Positions 55,901 through 62,673 of a stretch of DNA of 64,000 nt are shown piece by piece. Source of the stretch: Marinilabiliales bacterium. GTDB lineage: Bacteria > Bacteroidota > Bacteroidia > Bacteroidales > SZUA-534. The notes below the pieces were generated by a model. That model made no database searches. It had not been told where the DNA came from and saw only the letters and a list, made by a program, of their open reading frames with translations. Made by a program: the position numbers and the translations under genes. The number at the start of each line of letters is the position of its first letter. Positions within the stretch are counted from its first letter, which is position 1. The stretch covers positions 124,001-188,000 of the forward strand of contig DOTG01000044.1 in the NCBI GenBank assembly GCA_003512955.1, in the 5' to 3' direction.

Positions 55901-56040
55901 TTTATTTTAATTTGGCTGCTATTTGGATAATGACTCTTGCCATTTATTTTGTATTGGTTTTTCAACTCCACATCAAGGTTTTTGGGTTTAGGCAGGATAT
56001 TCCGAAAGTATTGCCGTTGAAGGAAGATGAAACCCTCTGA
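52987..56040 (+). CDS. ABCG-like ABC transporter (ATPase-permease fusion) with TerB-like N-terminal region
   Basis: A 1017-residue half-transporter or multidomain exporter. Residues 1 to about 145 are helical and resemble TerB-type domains. Residues 155-250 form a small beta domain. The ATPase follows, with Walker A GISGSGKST (282-290), signature ISGGQ (388-392), Walker B VLFIDE (408-413) and the switch histidine in NIHQPS (445). A CPTC pair follows the ATPase. An ABC-2-type membrane domain comes next (helices from about 580), with a large extracytoplasmic insert (about 770-940) before the last helix. The order ATPase-then-permease and the NIHQPS/TSGLSS pattern are those of the ABCG/White class. 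The substrate is unknown. It is coupled to the pseudokinase response regulator. Confidence 0.85.
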   Translation: MNETVLNSIIRLFALITLYDRNNDPFLSNGFVKLFLKRNFNENVNIEQIENYESCLERYRSDDATKNDYEDIIISICSRINTKLTKNQRLIILINLLYYLKYNTSFTLYQPITEHESLHVLFNISKVFKFSDEEYFTIKGFLNDQIAEIPNKNQLLIVNQDPDSQFSGIKHLVKANLQGQLIFLHMPDTNTILFRYKGETTLNYNQKTIYTDLTYFMEPSAFISIERNEGIYYNEVMMSFMEIKQSISLVTAEISFKFPNSKNGIEPFSFQANSGELVGIMGISGSGKSTLLNLLNGNLHLNQGGVYINGVSVHSADKKLNGIIGYVPQDDLIIEELTVFENLYFNAKFCFGNLPNSEIVEKVNQELESLDIFDIKDLPTGNPLNKFISGGQRKRLNIALETIRKPSVLFIDEPTSGLSSSDSDKIINLLKQLTFSGKLLFINIHQPSSDIFKKLDKLLVLDKGGYPVYFGNPLDALIYFRQNTQQLKLIEGQCPTCKTAHPDDILELIELKTINEFGQESKSRKYSPNDWYQKFRKEINQPITEKPSVTQFPEISFIPPDTFGQFITYLKRNVLIKLNDKQYIIVSLIVTPVLAFLLSFFVKTYPIEDGIRGAYSFSDNSNIPAFLFMAIIVPLFIGLSISAQEIFKDRKILKREKFLNLSWSTYLNSKVTVLFFISAVQSLSFVLISHWILEIYGMFWSHFAILFSLSCFSNLLGLFLSASVKSILAIYILIPLILIPQLLLSGIIIPFDKINYRISSQRYVPIAADLMPSRWGYEAIMVQQFTGNEYQKHFFALNQQLSNISYCSNYTIPKLLALTNNMKKPGGFGKNEPAQIILNNELSKIQQEFNFNLEPYLALIPKDASQIKELDKVESALKTIKSALNKSFKELNYKRDSLINSIDELNALKKKYDNTKVDEVVCNTASFDRIVLGKTSFIRKFEPIYQIPVSKYGRAHFYSASKRIGSYRFKTLYFNLAAIWIMTLAIYFVLVFQLHIKVFGFRQDIPKVLPLKEDETL

Positions 56041-56091
56041 ATTTATTTTGTGCATAAGATGTAATAGATCGGTAGATTTTTAGACAAAACA

Positions 56092-56126
56092 CCTGAACCA
56101 TTCTGGCACATAGCCGGATCAGGGCA
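56092..56126 (+). terminator. Weak hairpin downstream of the ABC transporter gene
   Basis: CCTGAACC (56092-56099) pairs with GGATCAGG (56116-56123) with one mismatch, followed by CATTTT. It overlaps the end of the convergent phosphatase gene, so it may serve both strands. Confidence 0.35.
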
Positions 56127-58023
56127 TTTTAAAACCTGCCACTAAAATATCGTCGGTTTGCTCCAGCTTCCCTTTCCAAAAATTGAGTTCCGATTCCAGC
56201 GCCATTTTTTGTTTTTCCATGGGCAGGTTGCTTACCGATACCAAAAGGTTTTTAAAATTTTTACTCATGTATTTATAATTCTTAGCGCCTCCAAATTGGT
56301 CGGTAAACCCATCGGTAAACAAATAAATAATATCCTGCGGATAAAAAGGGATTTCTTTTAAGGTAAAGTTTATTTCATCCAGGTAGGTATTTTTTCCAAT
56401 CGGCAGTTTATCCCCCTTGATAATCTGCATGTGGTGCCCGCGGACCAGAACCAAATCGCGGTAAGCACCTGAAAACTGAATGGTTTTTTTGTTGTGGTCG
56501 ATTAGGACCAGTGCTATGTCCATACCGTCGTTGACGCGTTTTGTATGCATTTGCTGCGCCAGATTATCGACTACTTTTTGCCGAAGTTTATTGAGTATTT
56601 CGGCAGTGGTTTGTGTGCCTTCTTTACTAACAATATCGTTTATAAATGCTATTCCCAGCATGCTCATAAAAGCACCGGGAACACCATGACCCGTACAATC
56701 GGCAACTGCCAGTATGGAAATGTTAAAATCACTATTCCGGATGTTCTTAAACCAGTAAAAATCACCACTGACCAGATCCTTAGGGCGGAAAAAGATAAAA
56801 TGTTCAGGAAAGGTTTTTTTTATGACATCCTTAGGGGGTAAAATAGCTTCCTGGATGTTCATGGCATAACGTACGCTGTCCATCATTTTTTTATTTTGCT
56901 CCATTATCTGCTCCTTTTGAGTATTGATTTCTTCGGTGCGTTCAATTACTTTAATCTCAAGGTGTTCAATCTGGTCATGGATTTTGTGTTTTAGGAGCTC
57001 GAAATTTTCTATCAACAACCCAACTTCGTCGTTACGGTTTTTCACCCTCACGGGTTCCAGGTTGCTAAAACCGGATTCAACAAAGTATGAAATATTGTCG
57101 CTGAGCTTACTGATACGGCGCGTAGCCAGTTTTGATAATTTTAGGCTCAGGTAAAGTGAAATCAACACAAATCCCAATATACTCAGGCCGGCTGTGCTTT
57201 GCATCCTTCGAAAACTCTTTTGTTTACTTATTTTGCAATTTGAGCTGATCAGTTTTGCATCGTTAAGTAAATGGTTAACCGTATAGTCTAACCGGGCTTT
57301 TAACGATGCGTTATTTTTTATCCCGATAATGCTATCTAAATGTACCACCTGGTCGAATAATCCGCCGTATTCAAGAAGTGATTCCACCGTTTGATTTTTT
57401 GTAACCGGGTTCAGGCTTTTTGATTGCCGAACACTATCGACAATTGTTTGCAGCTTTTTATGAAATTTATCGCAGTATTTTACCTCGTTCCGGATAATAT
57501 AATCTTTTTCGTGGCGGCGCAACATGAGCAAATCGCTTAAAAGGATACCCTCACTTTGTTCCAGGGCGTGAGCATAGTTACGCATATTGCCTTCAATACC
57601 CCAATCCTTGAACCCCCTCAGAAAAACCAACTGGGTTATACTATCGAAAATTACGTTAAGCGAATCGATATGGAGGGGTAAATTCATAAACAGATCATTT
57701 GCATCGAGTTGCACAAATTCATCCGAATGATAGATGTAGTTCTGTGTTTGTTTAATCTGATTAATTAGTTGCCTGTGGTTTTCAATGTAAGCACTTTGCC
57801 GTGTTGTAAAGAAACTTGGGCTGTAGGTCTCATAGGTAAAGAAATTATTTATTTGTTGCGCATCATTATATATGAGCAATTCAAGATCGTGGATACGGTT
57901 TTCAATGTTTGTAATCCGCTCCCGCTTTTTTGCCTGGTATTGCGAAATTAGAATTACAACACTATTTATTAAAACAAACAATAAAAGAATGGCTAATAAT
58001 TGCGTGTGAAGTTTACGAAACAT
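56119..58023 (-). CDS. Membrane sensor with HAMP and SpoIIE-type PP2C phosphatase domain
   Basis: A 634-residue protein. A transmembrane helix (about 8-28), a helical periplasmic domain (about 30-280), a second helix (about 283-305) and a HAMP linker (to about 360) precede a coiled coil and a SpoIIE/RsbU-type phosphatase (about 400-634). Metal-binding acidic motifs are present: SGDFYWF, VADCTGHGVPG, DGMDIALV and LFTDGFTDQFGG. Such enzymes dephosphorylate anti-sigma antagonists or other Ser/Thr-phosphoproteins. No anti-sigma or STAS partner is encoded in this window, so the substrate is unknown. It converges on the ABC transporter gene and stands next to the signalling island, with which it may share a pathway. 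Confidence 0.88.
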   Translation of the reverse strand: MFRKLHTQLLAILLLFVLINSVVILISQYQAKKRERITNIENRIHDLELLIYNDAQQINNFFTYETYSPSFFTTRQSAYIENHRQLINQIKQTQNYIYHSDEFVQLDANDLFMNLPLHIDSLNVIFDSITQLVFLRGFKDWGIEGNMRNYAHALEQSEGILLSDLLMLRRHEKDYIIRNEVKYCDKFHKKLQTIVDSVRQSKSLNPVTKNQTVESLLEYGGLFDQVVHLDSIIGIKNNASLKARLDYTVNHLLNDAKLISSNCKISKQKSFRRMQSTAGLSILGFVLISLYLSLKLSKLATRRISKLSDNISYFVESGFSNLEPVRVKNRNDEVGLLIENFELLKHKIHDQIEHLEIKVIERTEEINTQKEQIMEQNKKMMDSVRYAMNIQEAILPPKDVIKKTFPEHFIFFRPKDLVSGDFYWFKNIRNSDFNISILAVADCTGHGVPGAFMSMLGIAFINDIVSKEGTQTTAEILNKLRQKVVDNLAQQMHTKRVNDGMDIALVLIDHNKKTIQFSGAYRDLVLVRGHHMQIIKGDKLPIGKNTYLDEINFTLKEIPFYPQDIIYLFTDGFTDQFGGAKNYKYMSKNFKNLLVSVSNLPMEKQKMALESELNFWKGKLEQTDDILVAGFKMP

Positions 58024-58363
58024 AATCCCTATGTAGTTTTGTGGACTACTAAAATAGGGCTTGGTTTTTTTCTTTGTATTTTGACAGGATTAAGTATGTG
58101 TTAAATAAATTGAGATGAAAATACTTTTTGTGATCAAGTTATAAATTAAACTTAAAGGTCATTCTACCCTCAGCAGTCAGTTACAAAATAAGTTTTTTTA
58201 AACTTAAACCCCATTGTACCAATTAGAAACGGTCGTTTTCATTTTTTATAAAATTAAATGCACATAATCTTGTTAAAAGTGCATAAAACGTAATGATTTA
58301 ACTTTTGATTAATATACAATCAATGTTGAATTGACAACTTGCAATTCCTAATTTTAAAACTCA
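58024..58363. other. Divergent intergenic region
   Basis: 340 AT-rich bases between the phosphatase and PlsC genes. A TTTTG at 58303-58307 could be a -33 element but lacks a good -7 partner. Nothing else was recognised. Confidence 0.45.
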
Positions 58364-59104
58364 ATGCAACGATTCATTGCCCTTTGGCGGTTGGTCCTAC
58401 TTATCACGGTTTCTTTTTTATGGCTAATCATGGGAACTATGCTACAATGGATAACAGGGCATTCGGTAAAAAGCAGCCGCTGGGTTGTACAAACCTGGGC
58501 CACATGTGTTCTGAAAATTTTACATATTAAAATCAATCTTTACGGGAATTTGCCCGATTTACAGGCAATGGTTATGGCAAACCACCGCAGTTATCTGGAT
58601 ATTTTTGTTCTGTTGGCCTATTTTCCGGAATCTATCGTCGGGAAAAAAGAACTCCGGAAGTGGCCAATCATTGGGCAAGCCACCAAATTAGCCCGGATGG
58701 TATTGGTGGAACGTACCAATGTCAAAAGCCTTTTTGAAACCATGGGAAAAATTGAAATGGCATTAAATAGCGGAAGCTCGGTTATCCTTTTTCCCGAAGG
58801 AACTACTTTTAAAGGGCCGCACACATTAAAATTCAAAACCGGCGGATTTGCTGTTGCATCCCAAAAAGGGATTCAGGTAATACCTTGCGCGATTAGTTAT
58901 TTTGATGCTGAAGATGCCTGGGTTGGGAACGACTATTTTATTCCCCATTTTATCAATCAAATGGGGAAACCGCTCACAGAGGTAAATCTGTGGTTTGGCG
59001 AACCCAATTATTATCCCGATGCGCGGCAATTAAAACTTGTTACCCAGGACGCCATTAACCAAATGCTCGTTGATTGGAATAAACGGAAAGCCCGTGCCAA
59101 TTAA
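58364..59104 (+). CDS. plsC: 1-acyl-sn-glycerol-3-phosphate acyltransferase
   Basis: A 246-residue membrane-associated acyltransferase. A hydrophobic N-terminal helix (about 10-30) is followed by the catalytic NHRSYLD motif (73-79, HX4D), an ERTN segment near 116-119 and the substrate-binding FPEGTT motif (143-148). PlsC transfers an acyl chain to lysophosphatidic acid to form phosphatidic acid on the cytoplasmic side of the inner membrane. A second acyltransferase gene with a related N-terminal domain lies 306 bases downstream on the same strand. An alternative role in aminolipid O-acylation is possible, since sequence alone does not separate the two. Confidence 0.85.
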   Translation: MQRFIALWRLVLLITVSFLWLIMGTMLQWITGHSVKSSRWVVQTWATCVLKILHIKINLYGNLPDLQAMVMANHRSYLDIFVLLAYFPESIVGKKELRKWPIIGQATKLARMVLVERTNVKSLFETMGKIEMALNSGSSVILFPEGTTFKGPHTLKFKTGGFAVASQKGIQVIPCAISYFDAEDAWVGNDYFIPHFINQMGKPLTEVNLWFGEPNYYPDARQLKLVTQDAINQMLVDWNKRKARAN

Positions 59105-59410
59105 ATCTTGCCGGTTGCAGTGATTGAGTATATCCCATGACACCCGGATCCTCACCATCAACCACTCTTTATTATTGAAAGCGGAGCAAGTTAAATTCAA
59201 AAAAAAACAGATTGCTTTTTTTTTGTTTTAATCTCAACTTAACATCTGTTTCAAGTTTAAAACAGGAAATTGCTTATAATGAATTATATATAAAAATAAG
59301 TCCAAAAATGCCACGCCCATTTTAGTTCATGGCCCACCAATGCTTTAAACTTTATTTAATAGTTAGTTAAACCTAATTGTCTTAATTTTATACAATTTTG
59401 TTACACTAAA
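59105..59410. other. Intergenic region between two acyltransferase genes
   Basis: 306 AT-rich bases. No terminator, promoter of good quality, RNA or ORF was recognised. Confidence 0.45.
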
Positions 59411-61111
59411 ATGAGCGATATGGAACATGATGTAGCAATACAAAAAAAAACCACGGACAACCAGGTTAAAAAACCTTTGGAATCATTATCGTTACAGGAA
59501 ATATATAATGTTTTAATTGCTGATTATGGTATCGACTTTCAGTTTCAGGAAAGTGAATTAAGGAACTTGCCCAAACAGTCCCCGTTCATTGTCATTTCAA
59601 ACCACCCGTTGAAAGGGATTGACAGTATTTTATTACTGAAAGTAATTGCTGAAGTTCGTCCCGATATTAAAATAGCCAACGATGTGATTCTTCCCAAATA
59701 CACACCGATACAGAAATATTTCATCTTTTCGCACAAGTTCCACCGGACCAAGCTGTCGCGTAAAAAGGCCATCGAATATTTGAAACAGGGAAAACCCTTA
59801 GGGATATTCCCGGCGGGCGATTTCTCACTCTTTTCGTTTGCAACCGATTTTTCCAACGATCCCATCTGGAGCACTGAAACCATCCGTTTTATCAAATCGG
59901 TAAAAGTACCCATAGTTCCGGTTTACTTCCAGGTAAAATCCTCCATTATTCAATCATTGCTTAATGGAAATTATTGGTTAATGCCATTGCTGACAAAGGG
60001 TGAATCAAAAAACAAAGTACGGAATATCCGGCTTCGAATTGGTGCACCGATAGATATTGAAGACCAAACGAATTTTAACAACATTGATAAATTTGGCCGT
60101 TTTTTGCGTTCAAAGGTTTACTGTTTAGGTTCACCTGTTGAGGTACCCGCATATTTTGCCCCCCGGTTGAAGAGTCCTAAAAAAGTAGAACCTATTGCTC
60201 CACCGGTATCAAGAAATGAATTGAGAGATGAAGTTGAACAGATTAAAAAAGAGTATTTATTGTTCGATTCCGGTTCATTTAGTGTCATCTGCTGCCCTTC
60301 GAATAAAATTCCCCTCATGATGCACGAAATTGGACGGGAACGTGAATTAACGTTTCGGCAAGTGGATGAGGGAACCAACCGTTCCATCGATCTGGATGAA
60401 TTTGACCTTTATTACCAGCAATTGTTTATTTGGGATAATGCGGGCCAATCCCTGGTTGGAGCCTACCGTGTAGGGAAAGGCAACGAAATTATGCAACAGT
60501 ATGGAATAAAAGGGTTTTACATCCAGAGTTTGTTCCGCGTTCATGATGATGCCGGTAATATCCTGAGCCAATCTCTTGAATTGGGACGTTCCTTTGTAGT
60601 TCCGGCTTATCAAAAACAGCCACTTTCGTTATTCCTATTGTGGAAAGGGATACTCTATTTTCTAATTAAAAATCCCGAATACCGCTACCTGATAGGCCCT
60701 GTCAGCATAAGCAATCATTACAGCAAAGCCTCAAAAAGCTTGATCATTAAATTCATGATGGAGAATTTCTTTCATAAAGAACTTGCTACTTTATTTAAAC
60801 CCCGAAACGCTTACAAACCCAAAATGAAGTACGATCTGGATGTGCTGGTTGAAAATACAAAAAGCAACCTGAATAAACTCGATTCAATGATTTCTGATAT
60901 TGAATTCGACAATTACAAGATTCCGGTTTTGCTCAAAAAATATCTAAAACTAAATGCCAAAATCATCGCCTTTAATATCGACCCTTTATTTAACAATGCA
61001 CTCGACGGTTTAATCATTCTTGATGTATTAGATATTCCACTCCATACCATCCAAAACTTATCGAAAGAAATTAACGACGAAACCCTTTTAAGCAGATTTA
61101 CTCAAGAATGA
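59411..61111 (+). CDS. Bifunctional acyltransferase, OlsF/GlsF-like (aminolipid synthesis)
   Basis: A 566-residue protein. The N-terminal PlsC-like O-acyltransferase domain (about 25-240) has NHPLKGID (64-71) and FPAGDFS (133-139) in place of the usual FPEGT. The C-terminal GNAT/hemolysin-type N-acyltransferase domain (about 285-500) has ELGRSFVVPAYQ and LFLLWKGILYF. Fusions in this order are known as OlsF (Serratia and some Flavobacteriia) and make ornithine or glycine lipids. The C-terminal domain acylates the amino group of the amino acid, and the N-terminal domain adds the second fatty acid. Such lipids are common in Bacteroidota membranes. Which amino acid is used cannot be told from sequence. 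The two-domain reading is firm; the product is inference. Confidence 0.82.
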   Translation: MSDMEHDVAIQKKTTDNQVKKPLESLSLQEIYNVLIADYGIDFQFQESELRNLPKQSPFIVISNHPLKGIDSILLLKVIAEVRPDIKIANDVILPKYTPIQKYFIFSHKFHRTKLSRKKAIEYLKQGKPLGIFPAGDFSLFSFATDFSNDPIWSTETIRFIKSVKVPIVPVYFQVKSSIIQSLLNGNYWLMPLLTKGESKNKVRNIRLRIGAPIDIEDQTNFNNIDKFGRFLRSKVYCLGSPVEVPAYFAPRLKSPKKVEPIAPPVSRNELRDEVEQIKKEYLLFDSGSFSVICCPSNKIPLMMHEIGRERELTFRQVDEGTNRSIDLDEFDLYYQQLFIWDNAGQSLVGAYRVGKGNEIMQQYGIKGFYIQSLFRVHDDAGNILSQSLELGRSFVVPAYQKQPLSLFLLWKGILYFLIKNPEYRYLIGPVSISNHYSKASKSLIIKFMMENFFHKELATLFKPRNAYKPKMKYDLDVLVENTKSNLNKLDSMISDIEFDNYKIPVLLKKYLKLNAKIIAFNIDPLFNNALDGLIILDVLDIPLHTIQNLSKEINDETLLSRFTQE

Positions 61112-61154
61112 CCCGAAACACAATTACGAATAACAACCAATAAAATAAAAAACT

Positions 61155-61355
61155 ATGGATGCTATTATTTACAATCAAAAAACAACAAAATCCGGATTAT
61201 TTTTTAATCTCCCTGATCCGGAATTAATTTTTAAAGAGAGTCAAAAAATTAGTGATGCCGTTTTCACTTATGAAAGTGAAAATTTTAAAGTTCCCTTGTC
61301 AGAACCTGAATTATTGTTTAATGATGTCTATTTTGCATCAATGGCCCAGCTTTGA
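61155..61355 (+). CDS. Small protein of unknown function (66 residues)
   Basis: A short ORF 43 bases after the bifunctional acyltransferase gene. The product is acidic, has no signal peptide or membrane segment, and contains two similar halves: LPDPELIFKE near residue 19 and LSEPELLFND near 48. That internal echo suggests it may be a genuine peptide. I do not recognise a family. It could be a remnant of a longer gene, or one half of a small system with the AAA/DUF4143 protein downstream. Confidence 0.35.
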   Translation: MDAIIYNQKTTKSGLFFNLPDPELIFKESQKISDAVFTYESENFKVPLSEPELLFNDVYFASMAQL

Positions 61356-61487
61356 TCCTGAATATGCCTGAGGATTTTGTAATTGAAAATAAGTATTTCC
61401 AATAGTAAGCTTTAATAATCTGAACGGACTACAAATTTGCTGCTTTAACAGAAAAACTATAAATTGCGTCAAATAAATGACGGAATT

Positions 61488-62621
61488 ATGAATTATTTAG
61501 TCAGAGACTTATCTAATAATATTATAAATAAGTTACAACCTAATAAAGTTGTAATAGTTTTTGGAGCTCGCAGAGTTGGAAAAACTGTGCTTGTAAAAGA
61601 AATACTTGACCAAGTAAATGAACCTGTTCTTACGTTAAATGGAGAGGATATAAACGTCCATGACAAACTTGCAATTAGAAGTGCAGAAAACTATAAACAG
61701 ATTCTTGGTTCATATAAATTTCTTTACATTGATGAAGCACAAAAAATACCTGAAATAGGCTTGAAACTGAAGCTTATGATTGATGAAATTGAAGGACTTA
61801 AGGTTATTATTTCGGGTTCATCATCATTTGATATTCACAAAGACGCAGGAGAACCATTAACTGGCAGAAAGTATTCATTTAATCTATTCGCCTTATCCGA
61901 AAATGAATACAACCAAGTTGAGAATAGTATCTCTAAAATAGACAAAGTGCGGGAAAGAATGGTTTTTGGGAATTATCCAGAATTACTGCATCTACCGGAT
62001 CGTGAAGACAAGATTGATTATCTAAACGAAATGGTTAGTTCATATCTTTTGAAAGACATTTTAGTTTACGAAAACATTAAGAATTCGCAGAAAATATTCA
62101 ATTTATTACGACTAATTGCATTCCAAATTGGAGGGGAAGTTTCACTTCAGGAATTGGGGAATCAATTAGGAATAAGCAAAAATACCGTTGAAAAATACCT
62201 AGACTTATTGAGTAAAGTATTTATACTTTACAAAGTTGAAGGATTTAGTAGGAATTTAAGAAAAGAAATAACTAAAAACTCAAGGTGGTATTTCTTGGAT
62301 AATGGAATTAGAAATGCTGTGATTGCAAATTTTAATCCCATTGAATCCCGCAATGATATTGACGCTTTGTGGGAAAACTATATGATTAGTGAAAGGTTAA
62401 AATATCAGGAATATAAAAGACTTTCATCTAATAACTATTTTTGGAGAACATACGAACAACAAGAAGTTGATTGGGTTGAAGAACGAGACGGCTCTATGTT
62501 TGGTTATGAGTTTAAATGGAAAGAAGACAAGGTTAAAATTCCAACTCAATGGAAAGCTGCATATCCGGATGCTTCATTTGAAGTAATAAACATGGATAAT
62601 TTTAGTGAATGGTTGAAATAA
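61488..62621 (+). CDS. AAA_14/DUF4143-family ATPase
   Basis: About 377 residues from ATG 61488; a TTG eight codons upstream is less likely. Walker A is GARRVGKT (26-33) and Walker B is FLYIDEAQ (78-85). A sensor-like IISGSSSF follows (near 106-113). A winged-helix segment (about 210-260, LGISKNTVEKYLDLL) and a C-terminal DUF4143 nuclease-like domain (about 275-370, VDWVEERDG and GYEFKWK, with the spaced D...E.K pattern of PD-(D/E)XK folds) complete it. These proteins are widespread and often strain-variable. Their role is unsettled, with defence or mobile-element links proposed. It appears more AT-rich than its neighbours and is unrelated to them, which suggests acquisition. Confidence 0.8.
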   Translation: MNYLVRDLSNNIINKLQPNKVVIVFGARRVGKTVLVKEILDQVNEPVLTLNGEDINVHDKLAIRSAENYKQILGSYKFLYIDEAQKIPEIGLKLKLMIDEIEGLKVIISGSSSFDIHKDAGEPLTGRKYSFNLFALSENEYNQVENSISKIDKVRERMVFGNYPELLHLPDREDKIDYLNEMVSSYLLKDILVYENIKNSQKIFNLLRLIAFQIGGEVSLQELGNQLGISKNTVEKYLDLLSKVFILYKVEGFSRNLRKEITKNSRWYFLDNGIRNAVIANFNPIESRNDIDALWENYMISERLKYQEYKRLSSNNYFWRTYEQQEVDWVEERDGSMFGYEFKWKEDKVKIPTQWKAAYPDASFEVINMDNFSEWLK

Positions 62622-62623
62622 TT

Positions 62624-62644
62624 ACTAAAGATAACCTTTAGTAT
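62624..62644. terminator. Bidirectional hairpin between convergent genes
   Basis: TACTAAAG (62624-62631) pairs perfectly with CTTTAGTA (62637-62644) across a five-base loop. There is no strong T-run on either side, so it is a modest terminator at best. Confidence 0.4.
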
Positions 62645-62673
62645 ATGCAAAGTAGGCGATACCTGATTTAATT

